Assembly (NCBI GenBank): GCA_964651825.1
Contig: CAZYWK010000009.1
Location: forward strand, 5,993 to 69,992
Direction: 5' to 3'
Source of the DNA: Sva-07 sp964651825
GTDB taxonomy: Bacteria; Actinomycetota; Acidimicrobiia; Acidimicrobiales; Ilumatobacteraceae
Length of the DNA stretch: 64,000 nucleotides
Positions 7,322-16,452 of this stretch are shown here, piece after piece. Position 1 is the stretch's first letter. The number at the start of each line of letters is the position of its first letter. The position numbers and the translations under genes are program-made. Under the pieces are notes generated by a model. It was not told where the DNA came from. It ran no database searches and saw nothing but the letters and a program-made list of their open reading frames with translations.

Positions 7322-8242
7322 GTGAACGAGCAGGACCTCCTCCACGACCTCACCCCGACCGCCGAACGTCTCCTCGAACGCCACCTGGCGACGACGAAGG
7401 AATGGTTCCCGCACGACTACGTGCCGTACGGGCGCGGGCGCGACCACGAGATCGGCCACCAGTGGACCCCTGAAGAGGCCGACCTCGCCGGGGCGACGAT
7501 CACCCCCGAGGTGCGCAGCGCGCTCCTCGTCAACCTGCTCACCGAGGACAACCTCCCCTACTACTTCCGCTCCGTCGAGCAGATGTTCGGCAAGGACGGC
7601 GCGTGGGGCACTTGGGTCCGCCGCTGGACCGCCGAGGAGGGCCGCCACTCGATGGTGATCTACGGCTACCTCATGACCACGCGGGCGATCGACCCGGTCG
7701 AGCTCGAGCGGTCACGGATGGCGCAGGTGTCGGGCGGGATCACCCCCAGCCCCGACTCGCTCTTCGAGGGGTTCATCTACCTCGCCCTCCAGGAGCTGGC
7801 GACCCGCATCGCCCATCGCAACACCGGTGCCCAGCTGGGCGACCCGGTGGGCTACGAGGTGATGAAGCGGGTGTGCAGCGACGAGAACCTGCACCAGCTG
7901 TTCTACCGCGACCTGGCCGCGGCCGCGATCGAAGCCGCGCCCGACGTGATGATGATCGCCATGGAGAAGCAGGTCCGCACGTTCGCCATGCCCGGCACCG
8001 GCATCCCCGACTTCGACCGCCACGCCGCGCTGATCGCCAAGGCCGGCATCTACGACCTGCAGATCCACCACGACCAGATCCTCGCCCCGGTCGTGCTGCG
8101 CCAGTGGGACGCGGCCAACATCGCCGGTCTGACCGGTGAGGGCGCGGCCGCCCAGGAGCGGCTGATGAAGCGCCTGGCCACGAGCGAGCGGGTCGCCCGC
8201 CGTTTCGCCGAGCGGCGCGACGCCGCGCTCCAGCCCGCCTGA
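7322..8242 (+). CDS. acyl-ACP desaturase (stearoyl-ACP type, di-iron)
   Basis: A 306-residue soluble di-iron desaturase that would put a double bond into acyl-ACP for membrane lipid synthesis. The ligand motifs are seen as the first Glu in LLTEDNLPYYF, EEGRH in RRWTAEEGRHSM and ENLH in VCSDENLHQLFY, with a further Glu in ALQELATRIAHRN. Length fits the plant-type/mycobacterial DesA family. The GTG start is chosen from the -10-like TAGGCT 7 nt upstream; an in-frame ATG at 7247 lies inside ilvA. It is followed by an acyl-CoA synthetase gene, consistent with lipid metabolism, and is probably controlled through the palindrome over its promoter. Confidence 0.9.
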   Translation: MNEQDLLHDLTPTAERLLERHLATTKEWFPHDYVPYGRGRDHEIGHQWTPEEADLAGATITPEVRSALLVNLLTEDNLPYYFRSVEQMFGKDGAWGTWVRRWTAEEGRHSMVIYGYLMTTRAIDPVELERSRMAQVSGGITPSPDSLFEGFIYLALQELATRIAHRNTGAQLGDPVGYEVMKRVCSDENLHQLFYRDLAAAAIEAAPDVMMIAMEKQVRTFAMPGTGIPDFDRHAALIAKAGIYDLQIHHDQILAPVVLRQWDAANIAGLTGEGAAAQERLMKRLATSERVARRFAERRDAALQPA

Positions 8243-8326
8243 CGAGCGGTCCCGCCGACCGGCGCTGCTCCAGGCCCGAGCCGCCCGACGTCACGACGGG
8301 GAGCGGCGGGGTGCTACGAATGCGCC

Positions 8327-9901
8327 ATGACCGACCTGCTCACGGCCTACGCAGCCAGTCAGCCGGGCAAGCTCGCGGTGATCGACGATCGCGGCGTGAC
8401 CGACGTCCGCACGTGCACGTACGCGCAGCTCGAGGCGCGCGCCAACCAGGTGGCCCGGGCGCTGAGCGGGTTGGGGGTGCGGGCCGGCCACAAGATCGCG
8501 TGGTGCGGGCAGAACTCGACCGGGATCGTCGAGGTGATGAACGCGTCACGGAAGCTGGGCACCACCGCGGTGCCGATCAACTACCGGCTCTCCGACGACG
8601 AGGCGGCCTACGTCGTCGACCATTGCGACGCGCTGATCGTGTTCGTCGATGCCGAGTACGCCGACCTGTTCGACCGCGTCCGCTCCGAGATCCCCAAGGT
8701 GGCCTCGGTCGTGGTGTTCGACGGGGCAGCACTCCCGGGCCAGGTGCCGGGCGACGAGTTGATCGCCGCGCAGTCCGGTGACGAGTTCGTGGCGCCGCGG
8801 GAGGAGTTCGACGAAGCGGCGGAGGCGACCGCGGCCACGATGATCTACACGTCGGGCACCACCGGCAAGCCGAAGGGCGCGTTCCGGCGCACCGCGGGCG
8901 ACCCCCGCCAGGGGGCGGCGCTGGGCCAGTTCATCGGGTACCGGACCGACGACATCTACCTGACGACCGGCCCGCTCTACCACTCCGGCCCCGGCGGGTT
9001 CATGGCCAGCGCACTGGCGATGGGCCAGACGATCGTGCTCCAGCACAAGTTCGATCCGCAGGATTGGCTGCGGCTGCTCGACACCTACCGGGCGACCTCG
9101 ACGTTCGCCGCGCCGACACCGATCCGGATGATCTGCAACCTCCCCGACGACGTGAAGGCGCGCTACGACCGGTCGTCGATGCGGATCATGATCGCCAACG
9201 CCGCTCCCTGGAGCTTCGCCCTCAAGCAGCAGTACGTGCGCGACTTCCCGCCGGAGTCGCTGTTCGAGATCTACGGCTCGACCGAGCTCGGCGTCAACAC
9301 GATCCTGCGTCCGGAGGATCAACTGCGCAAGCCGGGCTCGTGCGGCAAGGAGTCGCCGCTCGTGGAGATCCGCCTGTACGACGACGACGGCAACATCGTC
9401 ACGGGCACCGGCCCGGAGGCGACCGGCGAGCTGTACGTCCGCTCCCCGTCGGTGTTCGCCGACTACTACAAGCAGCACGACAAGTTCGAAGAGGACCATC
9501 GCGACGGGTTCCAGACCGTCGGCGACATCGCGTACCGCGACGACGAGGGCTTCCTCTACATCTGCGACCGCAAGAAGGACATGATCATCTCCGGCGGGAT
9601 GAACATCTACCCGGCCGAGATCGAGGCGGCGCTCGAGGCACACCCCGACATCTATGAAGCGGCCGTGTTCGGCATCCCGAGCGACGACTGGGGTGAGACC
9701 GTGCACGCCGTCATCGTGAAGCGTGACGGCGCCGAGCTCGACGAGGACGCCGTCGGCGCGTTCGCCCGCGAGCACCTCGCGAGCTACAAGGTGCCGCGCT
9801 CGATCTCCTGGATCGACGAACTCCCCAAGACCGGCTCCGGCAAGATCCTCAAACGCGAGCTGCGCGCGCCGTTCTGGGCCGACCGCGCGACGAACGTCTG
9901 A
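8327..9901 (+). CDS. fatty-acyl-CoA synthetase (AMP-binding/ANL family)
   Basis: A 524-residue adenylate-forming ligase that activates a carboxylic acid, most likely a fatty acid, as acyl-AMP and then acyl-CoA. The ANL motifs are in order: P-loop YTSGTTGKPKGAF near residue 180, YGSTELG near 325, GDIAYRDDEGFLY and ICDRKKDMIISGGMNIYPAE in the hinge region, and the C-terminal catalytic lysine in PKTGSGKILKREL. Chain length preference cannot be read from sequence. The ATG has TACGAA 6 nt upstream and no ribosome-binding site. It lies 84 bp after the desaturase gene and 4 bp before the GHMP kinase gene. Confidence 0.9.
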   Translation: MTDLLTAYAASQPGKLAVIDDRGVTDVRTCTYAQLEARANQVARALSGLGVRAGHKIAWCGQNSTGIVEVMNASRKLGTTAVPINYRLSDDEAAYVVDHCDALIVFVDAEYADLFDRVRSEIPKVASVVVFDGAALPGQVPGDELIAAQSGDEFVAPREEFDEAAEATAATMIYTSGTTGKPKGAFRRTAGDPRQGAALGQFIGYRTDDIYLTTGPLYHSGPGGFMASALAMGQTIVLQHKFDPQDWLRLLDTYRATSTFAAPTPIRMICNLPDDVKARYDRSSMRIMIANAAPWSFALKQQYVRDFPPESLFEIYGSTELGVNTILRPEDQLRKPGSCGKESPLVEIRLYDDDGNIVTGTGPEATGELYVRSPSVFADYYKQHDKFEEDHRDGFQTVGDIAYRDDEGFLYICDRKKDMIISGGMNIYPAEIEAALEAHPDIYEAAVFGIPSDDWGETVHAVIVKRDGAELDEDAVGAFAREHLASYKVPRSISWIDELPKTGSGKILKRELRAPFWADRATNV

Positions 9902-9905
9902 CCCG

Positions 9906-10952
9906 GTGGCCGGGGCGGTCTCGATCCGGGCCAGCGCACCGACGCGCATCTGTGACAACGGAGGCTGGACCGACACCTGGTTCGCCGAGTACGGGACGGT
10001 GTTCAGCATCGCCGTCGAACCGCGCGTCCACGTCGAGATCGATGCCAGACCCGACGACGGGACGCGCCCGCCGGTGGTGATCGACGCCCGGGTGTTCGGC
10101 GACCGCTACGCGCCGGAGGGATGGGCCACCGGCGACTGGGGCCGCCATCCGTTGCTGGAGGCGACGATCGCCGAGGTCGGGGTTCCGCCCGGGATGTCGA
10201 TCGAGGTGACGATCGACTCGGCGGCACCGTATGGCGCGTCGATCGGCACGTCCGCCGCCACGTGCGTGGCACTCGTCGGCGCGCTCGACGCGTTGCGGTC
10301 GCGACGGCGCAGCAACGGCGACGTGGCGCACGCGGCGTGGCGTGTCGAGACCGAGCACCTCGGCCTGCAGAGCGGCGTACAGGATCAGCTCGCCGCGGCC
10401 CACGGCGGCATCAACCTGATCCACGTCGACGCGTATCCGCATGCCCGGGTCGAGGCGGTCGAGGTGGCGCCGGACGTTCGCGCCGAGCTCGAGCGGCGCC
10501 TGGTCGTCGTCTACCTGGGCGCACCGCATCAATCGTCGGCGATCCACGACGCGGTGATCGCCGACCTGGTCGATGCCGGTCCGCAAGCCCCGCCGCTCGT
10601 CGCTCTTCGCCGAACCGCACGGGCCGCGGCGCTGGCGCTGGAGATGGGCGACTTCGAGGCGTTCGGCGCGGCGATCACGGCGAACACCGAGGCCCAGCGA
10701 CAGCTGCACGACGGGCTGGTCGGTGAGTTGGCGCAGCGCGTGATCGAGGTCGGCGTGCGACACGGGGTGCTCGGCCACAAGGTCAACGGCGCTGGCGGTG
10801 ACGGCGGAGCCGTGGCGCTCTTGACCGACGGCGACGCAGCGGCCGCACTCCGGCTGGTCGACGACGTCACCGCCATCGGGCACGGATGCACGATGCTCCC
10901 GATCCGGCTCACCCCCGACGGGCTGCGGGTCGGGCGTCGCGACGCCAACTGA
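9906..10952 (+). CDS. GHMP-family sugar kinase (heptose-7-phosphate kinase-like)
   Basis: A 348-residue GHMP kinase. The N-terminal motif RICDNGGWTDTWFAEYG resembles HddA-type D-glycero-manno-heptose 7-phosphate kinases and related fucose kinases. The ATP loop is SAPYGASIGTSAATCVAL near residues 101-118, and motif 3 is HKVNGAGGDGGAVALL. Substrate is probably a phosphorylated or free sugar, but no heptose pathway genes are nearby and no lipopolysaccharide is expected in this lineage, so the role stays open. The GTG at 9906 begins 4 bp after the synthetase stop, which implies cotranscription; conserved sequence starts about eight residues later. Confidence 0.8.
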   Translation: MAGAVSIRASAPTRICDNGGWTDTWFAEYGTVFSIAVEPRVHVEIDARPDDGTRPPVVIDARVFGDRYAPEGWATGDWGRHPLLEATIAEVGVPPGMSIEVTIDSAAPYGASIGTSAATCVALVGALDALRSRRRSNGDVAHAAWRVETEHLGLQSGVQDQLAAAHGGINLIHVDAYPHARVEAVEVAPDVRAELERRLVVVYLGAPHQSSAIHDAVIADLVDAGPQAPPLVALRRTARAAALALEMGDFEAFGAAITANTEAQRQLHDGLVGELAQRVIEVGVRHGVLGHKVNGAGGDGGAVALLTDGDAAAALRLVDDVTAIGHGCTMLPIRLTPDGLRVGRRDAN

Positions 10953-11019
10953 GCGCTTCCAGGGGATAGAACGACTACGTCTGCTGGCGATTGGGCACCG
11001 TCCGCGAACAGGTTTCGAT

Positions 11020-12654
11020 GTGAGCACCATTCCGACCGTCCTCCCTGCACCCCGCGAGGGTCGAGCGAACGCTCGGACGCGCCCGCTCGCGGTGCTCGCG
11101 GCCCCGACCGTCGCGCTCGTGCTGGGCCTCGGCGTGGCCGTTTCGGGGGCGCGCGGCAGCGACTGGCCGGCTCACCTGTTCCGCATCAGCCTGTTCCGTG
11201 AGGCCGGCCTGACGCTGTGGAACGGCCAGTGGTACAGCGGCCACTACACGCTCGGCTACAGCGTGGTGTTCCCGCCGATCGCGTCGTGGTTCGGGCCCGT
11301 CACGGTCGGGATCGCCTCCAGCGTCGTCGCCTCCGGCGCGCTCGCCGCGCTGCTCCATCGGTACTTCGGCCGGGTCGGCGCGATCGCCGCCTGCTGGTTC
11401 GCCGTCGGCACCGCGGTCAACCTCGCGATCGGTCGTCTCCCGTTCGCGCTCGGGCTGGCGTTCGGGCTCGTGGCGCTGCTCGCCTATGAGCGAGGCCGGC
11501 CCGTGCTCGCGCTCGTGGCGGCGCCGCTGACGTCGCTGTCGAGCCCGGTCGCCGGCGTGTTCCTCGCCATCGCCCTGTCCGGTGTGGTCGTCGACCTGTG
11601 GCTCCGCCACCGCGAGGGCGAGCGGGTCTCGATCGCGGTTCCGGCGGCGATGGCAGTCACCGCGCTCGCCCCCGTGGCGATCACGGCCGTCCTGTTCCCC
11701 GACCCGGGTGTGTTCCCCTTCCGCTGGGGTGCGTTCGCCGGCGTCATGGCGTCGTGCATCGGCCTGGTGATCGTCCTCCCGCCGACGGCCAGAGTGTTGC
11801 GCCTGTCGGCGGCCATCGCCGCGCTCGCGTCGGTGCCGCTCTTCCTGATCGCGAACCCGCTGGGCGGGAACATGACCCGCATGGTGGCGTTCTTCGTCCT
11901 CCCCGTGCTCGTCGCGGTGATGTGGAGCCGGCGACGCAACGTCGTGATCGCCGCCGGCATCCCGCTCGCGCTGTGGATGGTGCTGCCCGGTGTGGCGAGC
12001 GCGGAGCACATCGGCGATCCCGATGCGGACGCCAGCTATCACGAGGAGGTGATCGAGGTGGTCACGTCCGCGGGCGGCGAGCCTGGGCGCATCGAGGTGC
12101 CGTTCACCGCCGGTCACTGGGAGGTGGCGTTCATCGCCGCCGATCTGCCGATCGCTCGCGGCTGGGAGCGGCAAGTCGACATGGACCGTAACGCGATCCT
12201 GTACGAGGACGACCTGACCGCGGACGAGTACCGCACCTGGCTCGACGAGCACGCCGTGCGCTGGATCGCACTGCCCGACGTGGAGCTCGACGAAGGTGGC
12301 CAAGCCGAGGCGGCACTCCTCGAAGCTGGCCTTCCGTGGCTACGGCTCGAGCGGGTGACCGACCACTGGAGGATCTGGGAGGTCACCGATGCGGCGCCGA
12401 TCGTCGAGCCGCCCGGGCGGCTGGTCCTCGAATCGGCCGACGGGATCGTGATCGACGTTCCCCACCCGGGCACGGTGCTGATCCGCGCCTGGTACATGCC
12501 CTACTGGACGGCGCTCGGCGACGGAGCCTGCGTCGAGGCGTCCGACGACGGCCTCCTCGAAGTCGTCGTCACCACCCCGGGCACCGTGCGCCTCCGCCCC
12601 CAGTTCTCCTTCGATCCGTTGATCGACGAGCCCGCCGACAGCTGCGACCGCTGA
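11020..12654 (+). CDS. polytopic membrane protein, GT-C/YfhO-like, function unknown
   Basis: A 544-residue protein with about eight to ten membrane helices in residues 25-325 and a soluble C-terminal domain (about 330-544) expected outside the membrane. The first extracytoplasmic loop contains SDWPAHLFRISLFREAG and WYSGHYTLGYSVVFPP, acidic/aromatic features that recall GT-C glycosyltransferases and YfhO-type proteins. The C-terminal part has the motif DHWRIWEVTDAAPIV, common at the ends of such proteins. Neither donor nor acceptor can be named. It uses a GTG start, lies 67 bp after the kinase gene, and converges with nasA, only 18 bp separating the stops. Confidence 0.65.
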   Translation: MSTIPTVLPAPREGRANARTRPLAVLAAPTVALVLGLGVAVSGARGSDWPAHLFRISLFREAGLTLWNGQWYSGHYTLGYSVVFPPIASWFGPVTVGIASSVVASGALAALLHRYFGRVGAIAACWFAVGTAVNLAIGRLPFALGLAFGLVALLAYERGRPVLALVAAPLTSLSSPVAGVFLAIALSGVVVDLWLRHREGERVSIAVPAAMAVTALAPVAITAVLFPDPGVFPFRWGAFAGVMASCIGLVIVLPPTARVLRLSAAIAALASVPLFLIANPLGGNMTRMVAFFVLPVLVAVMWSRRRNVVIAAGIPLALWMVLPGVASAEHIGDPDADASYHEEVIEVVTSAGGEPGRIEVPFTAGHWEVAFIAADLPIARGWERQVDMDRNAILYEDDLTADEYRTWLDEHAVRWIALPDVELDEGGQAEAALLEAGLPWLRLERVTDHWRIWEVTDAAPIVEPPGRLVLESADGIVIDVPHPGTVLIRAWYMPYWTALGDGACVEASDDGLLEVVVTTPGTVRLRPQFSFDPLIDEPADSCDR

Positions 12655-12672
12655 AGCGATGTCGATGTAGCG

Positions 12673-14793
12673 TCAATGGGCCCCCACAACCACATCGCTC
12701 GACCGGTCGCCCCCGTCGGCGAGGTGCTCGGAGACGCCGAGACGGCTGACCCGGATCGGGGTGTACTTGAAGCCGGGGATCTTGCTCGTCGGGTCGAGGT
12801 CGGCGGCCACCAGCACGTTGCACTCCCGCCAGTGGTACGGCATGAACACGGTGTCGGTGCGCAACCTGTCGTTCGCCCGCCAGGGCACCGTCGAGCGGCC
12901 CTGGCGGCTGGTGAGCTCGACACGATCATCCGGGCCGAGCCCGAGCGCCGTCGCCGTGTCAGGGTGCAGTTCGACGTATGGACCCGGCGCCTTCTGCTGC
13001 TGCGCCGCGATGCGCTTGGTCTGGTTGCCGGACAGGTACTGCGCGAGGAGGCGGCCCGTGGTGAGCACGAGCGGGTAGTCGTCGTCGACGAGCACGGGTG
13101 GCGTCGCGAACTCGGTCGGATGGAAGCGGGCACGGCCGTCCGGATGGGCGAATCGCTCCTCGTAGAGCCGAGGGGTGCCGGGGTGACTCTCGTCAGGGCA
13201 CGGCCAGAACACCCCACTGCGGGCGCGGTCCCAGGTGATGCCGGAGTAGTCGTTCGGCCCGCCGGCCGACACCGCCCGCATCTCCTCGAACACCTCGCGG
13301 CCGCGCACGAAGCCGAAGTGCGACCCCGCGCCGAGCCGACGCGCGAGGTTGCGGATCACGTCGATGTCGGCCCGCCGCGGCTCGGGCGCGACCGCTTGAT
13401 CGCAGCGGATCACCCGCCCCTCGATCGTGGTGATCGTGCCCTCCTCCTCGGCGAACGTCGTGCCCGGGAGCACCACCGTGGCGTGGCGGAGCGCCGACTC
13501 GGACAGAAACGGGTCGATGACGACGACGTGGTCCAGCGTCTGCATCTGCTCGTCCACACGGTCGAGATCGGGCGCCGAGATGCTCATGTTGTTCGAGATC
13601 GACAGCAACCCGCGGACCTCACCACGGCCTGCCATCTGGAGGATCTCCACGTAGGTCGCGCCTGCGCCGGGGAGCGTGCCGGCGTCGACACCCCATCGCT
13701 CGGCGACGACCGCACGGTGCTCGGGGTTGGTGATCGACCGGCCGGCGGGCAGCTGGTTGCAGCGCTGGCCCCACTCCCGGCCGCCCTGCCCGTTGCGCTG
13801 GCCGGTGAGCATGTTGATCCCACAGCTCGGCTTGCCGATGTGCCCGCAGGCGAGGGCGACGTTGATCATCGCCAGCACGTTGCTGGTGCCCATCGTCTGC
13901 TGCTCGGGGCCGCGGGCGTGCAGGATCATGCACCGCTCGGCCGATCCGATCAGCCGGGCGAGGTCGCGCACCGTGGCAGCGGGCACGTCGGTGACCGCCT
14001 CGACCAGCTCGGGGCGCCACGGGCGAGCGGCAGCGATCGCCTCGTCGAAGCCGTTCGTGCGCTCCCGGATGAACTCGACGTCGAGCAGTCCTTGCCGTTC
14101 GATCTCGGCCAGGAGGCCGACGAACAGCGCTCCGTCGGTGCCGGGGCGGACGGCGACCTGCACGTCGTTGTCCTGCACCCACCGCCCGAACCGCGGGTCG
14201 ATCGCCACGACGCGTGCGCCTCGCTGACGCGCCTTGTTGATCGTCGTGGGGAGCATGACGGGGTACGCGTCGGAGAGGTTCGCGCCCACCACCACGATCA
14301 CGTCGGCGTCGACGAGCTCGTCGAGCGGCGTCATCGCCCGGTCCCTCCCGAACGCCATCATGTTGGCGCTGCCGGCCGAGACCATGCAGAAGCGCCCGTT
14401 GTAGTCGATGTGGCTGGTGCCGAGGGCGAGGCGGGCGAACTTGCCCATCAGATACGCCTTCTCGTTGGTCAGCGAGCCGCCCGACAAGACGGCGTTGGCG
14501 TCGGCGCCGTGCTGCTCGCGGATGCGGAGGAACCCTGCAGCCGCTTCGTCGAGCGCCTCGTCCCAGCCGGTCTCCACGAGGACACCGTCACGCCGGACGA
14601 GCGGCCGCAGCAGCCGGTCGGGATGATGGACCTGCTCCCACGCGGTCGAGCCCTTCGAGCACACGGCGCCACCGGTGAGCGGCGAACCTTTCCAGCGCAC
14701 CATGCCGGTGACCGCCTCGCCCTGCACGCTCAGGCCGATACCGCAGTTGAGCGCGCAGTACGGGCAGTGCGTCAACGTCGCGGCGGGGGTCAT
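12673..14793 (-). CDS. nasA: assimilatory nitrate reductase catalytic subunit
   Basis: A 706-residue molybdopterin oxidoreductase that should reduce nitrate to nitrite in the cytoplasm. The N-terminal [4Fe-4S] ligands are Cys10, Cys13, Cys17 and Cys45 (HCPYCALNCG and GGAVCSKGST), and Cys136 in YNGRFCMVSAGS is positioned as the molybdenum ligand. The C-terminal molydopterin dinucleotide-binding domain starts near YPLVLTTGRLLAQYLSGNQT. No signal peptide is present. Placement with nirB, nirD and nnaR on one strand supports the nitrate role over formate dehydrogenase. It lacks the extra C-terminal Cys-rich domain of some NasA proteins, so it needs a separate electron donor. The ATG at 14793 gives the standard N-terminus. 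Confidence 0.9.
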   Translation of the reverse strand: MTPAATLTHCPYCALNCGIGLSVQGEAVTGMVRWKGSPLTGGAVCSKGSTAWEQVHHPDRLLRPLVRRDGVLVETGWDEALDEAAAGFLRIREQHGADANAVLSGGSLTNEKAYLMGKFARLALGTSHIDYNGRFCMVSAGSANMMAFGRDRAMTPLDELVDADVIVVVGANLSDAYPVMLPTTINKARQRGARVVAIDPRFGRWVQDNDVQVAVRPGTDGALFVGLLAEIERQGLLDVEFIRERTNGFDEAIAAARPWRPELVEAVTDVPAATVRDLARLIGSAERCMILHARGPEQQTMGTSNVLAMINVALACGHIGKPSCGINMLTGQRNGQGGREWGQRCNQLPAGRSITNPEHRAVVAERWGVDAGTLPGAGATYVEILQMAGRGEVRGLLSISNNMSISAPDLDRVDEQMQTLDHVVVIDPFLSESALRHATVVLPGTTFAEEEGTITTIEGRVIRCDQAVAPEPRRADIDVIRNLARRLGAGSHFGFVRGREVFEEMRAVSAGGPNDYSGITWDRARSGVFWPCPDESHPGTPRLYEERFAHPDGRARFHPTEFATPPVLVDDDYPLVLTTGRLLAQYLSGNQTKRIAAQQQKAPGPYVELHPDTATALGLGPDDRVELTSRQGRSTVPWRANDRLRTDTVFMPYHWRECNVLVAADLDPTSKIPGFKYTPIRVSRLGVSEHLADGGDRSSDVVVGAH

Positions 14794-14935
14794 GACGTCG
14801 ATCGAAGCCGGACGCGATTGCCCGGTGACGTCGAGGGGGTGAACGGTGCGTACACGCCGCCGCATGTGGCGACGGCGCCGCCGTGCGGGTGCTCACGGCC
14901 GTGGGCGAGCGTTGTGCGCCGGCGGCAACGCCGCG

Positions 14936-16048
14936 TCACACGGAGGTGACGCGATAGCCGCGCCGCACGACCGTTTCGATGCCGGCGGCGGCCGGCCCGA
15001 GGCGCTGGCGCAGGCGGGCGACGGTCACCTCCACCAGGTGCTCGTCGGACTCCGCGCCACGCCACACCCGGCGCAGCAGCTCGGGCTTCGACAGGACCGC
15101 ACCACGACGATCGATCAGGGCCGCGAGCAGTGCCCGTTCCCGGTCGGTCAGCCACGCCGCCTGGCGGCCGTCGATCACGGCCAGCCGGCCCTGGACCCGC
15201 ACCGGCGTGCCCGCCATCTGGATGTCTTCGCCCTGCGTCGCGAAGTGCTGCGCCACCTGCTGGACCATGGCGCCGAGCCGATGACGAACCGGCACGAACG
15301 GATCGGGCAGGCCGACCTCGGTGATGCCGGTGGCGCAGACCGGGCCGACGCAGAACACACGGACGTCGGCCCGCAGCGCCTCGATCACCTCGTCGAGCAG
15401 GCCGACGAGGTGAGCGATCTCGAAGAAGTTCTCGACCGCCGGCTTGGCCGTGAACGTGAGCGCGTCGATGCGCCGATCGGCAGTGGCCCGGATGAGGCGC
15501 TCGGCGTCGGCCGTCTCCTCCGGCAGCGACCATCGGTAGACAGGAACCCGGACGACCGAGGCGCCCATCGCCTCGATGCCGTCGCACAGCGCGACCGCGC
15601 CGGCGCCGTCGAGCTGCACCGCGACGCGCACGCCGTGCATGTCACGGCCACCGAACAGGTCGGTGATGTCGTCGTAGCGCGCCCGGGGCGCCGTCCATTC
15701 CACCTCGAAGCCGGCGGTGACCAGCGCGCCGGTCGCCTTCGGTCCACGGGCGATGAGGTCGGCATCGTCGAACCGTGCCCGCAGGTCGTCGCCGAGCTGG
15801 ATCGCATCGGCTGCCTCGAGCCAACCGCGCACGCCGAGGCCCGTGGTCAGCACGATGACGTCCGGCGGCTCGTCGATCACCGGTCGGGTCGCCGCGCGCA
15901 GCTCGTCTTCCGAACCGATCGGGTGGGTCTTGATCACCGGACCGTGGAGGCATTCCGCGCCGCGGCCGGTGAGCAGCTTCATCTGTTCGTCCGCGCGCCG
16001 ATCAGCGGTGACCCCGATCGTGTATCCCTCCAGCGGACCTCGATTCAC
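14936..16048 (-). CDS. nnaR: uroporphyrinogen-III synthase-like/winged-helix fusion, NnaR-type nitrate regulator
   Basis: A 370-residue protein whose residues 1-265 resemble HemD (uroporphyrinogen-III synthase; LEGYTIGVTADRRADEQ at the start and TAKPAVENFFEIA in the second lobe). Residues 270-370 form an OmpR-type winged helix (LTDRERALLAALIDRRGAV and LVEVTVARLRQRLG). The same architecture in mycobacteria and streptomycetes is NnaR, a regulator of nirBD and nitrate transport, and the neighbours here fit exactly. It sits between nirD and nasA on the same strand, 65 bp after nirD. The GTG is chosen because NRGPLEGYTIGVTAD is the usual start; GAGACT lies 7 nt upstream. Confidence 0.87.
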   Translation of the reverse strand: MNRGPLEGYTIGVTADRRADEQMKLLTGRGAECLHGPVIKTHPIGSEDELRAATRPVIDEPPDVIVLTTGLGVRGWLEAADAIQLGDDLRARFDDADLIARGPKATGALVTAGFEVEWTAPRARYDDITDLFGGRDMHGVRVAVQLDGAGAVALCDGIEAMGASVVRVPVYRWSLPEETADAERLIRATADRRIDALTFTAKPAVENFFEIAHLVGLLDEVIEALRADVRVFCVGPVCATGITEVGLPDPFVPVRHRLGAMVQQVAQHFATQGEDIQMAGTPVRVQGRLAVIDGRQAAWLTDRERALLAALIDRRGAVLSKPELLRRVWRGAESDEHLVEVTVARLRQRLGPAAAGIETVVRRGYRVTSV

Positions 16049-16113
16049 CCTGCCCAGTCTCGGGCGTGTTCGTTTCGAGCGCGTTTCGACTCTGGGTACG
16101 TTCGGCTCCGGTG

Positions 16114-16452
16114 TCACGCGGCGGGCAACCGGCGCTCGCCGATGCGCACACACCCGTCGACCACCTCGACGGCCCAGGTGCCGACCGCGCGGTCGGGGTC
16201 GTCGAGGCATCGCCCGGTGCGCAGGTCGAAGCGCTGCTTGTGCAGCGGCGAAGCGACGGTGGGCACCTCACCGACCGACCCCACGATGCCGCGCGCGAGC
16301 ACCGGCACGTGGGTGAACGGCTCGACGTGGTCGATGGCGAAGAGTGCTCCGTCGGCGAGGCGGAACAGGGCCACGGGCCGACCGTCGACGAGCGCGGCGA
16401 CCCCGCGGTCGACCGGCAGGTCGTCGAGGGAGGCGATCACCGGCCGGTTCAC
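16114..16452 (-). CDS. nirD: nitrite reductase [NAD(P)H] small subunit
   Basis: A 112-residue Rieske-fold small subunit of the assimilatory NADH-dependent nitrite reductase. The fold is recognisable from VALFRLADGALFAIDH and SPLHKQRFDLRTGRCL, but the Rieske Cys ligands are absent, as is normal for NirD, so it carries no cluster. The GTG start overlaps the nirB stop as GTGA, and this coupling fixes the start. It functions only with NirB. Confidence 0.9.
   Translation of the reverse strand: MNRPVIASLDDLPVDRGVAALVDGRPVALFRLADGALFAIDHVEPFTHVPVLARGIVGSVGEVPTVASPLHKQRFDLRTGRCLDDPDRAVGTWAVEVVDGCVRIGERRLPAA

Noticed and set aside
12673..14793. Formate dehydrogenase or other molybdopterin enzyme instead of nitrate reductase
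   Set aside because: The neighbours nirB, nirD and nnaR and the cysteine at the molybdenum-ligand position favour assimilatory nitrate reductase; no formate dehydrogenase accessory genes are present.
12676..14949. Very long open frame on the plus strand opposite nasA
   Set aside because: It is the antisense shadow of a well-matched molybdopterin enzyme; the translation is Arg/His/Val-rich with no recognisable domain.
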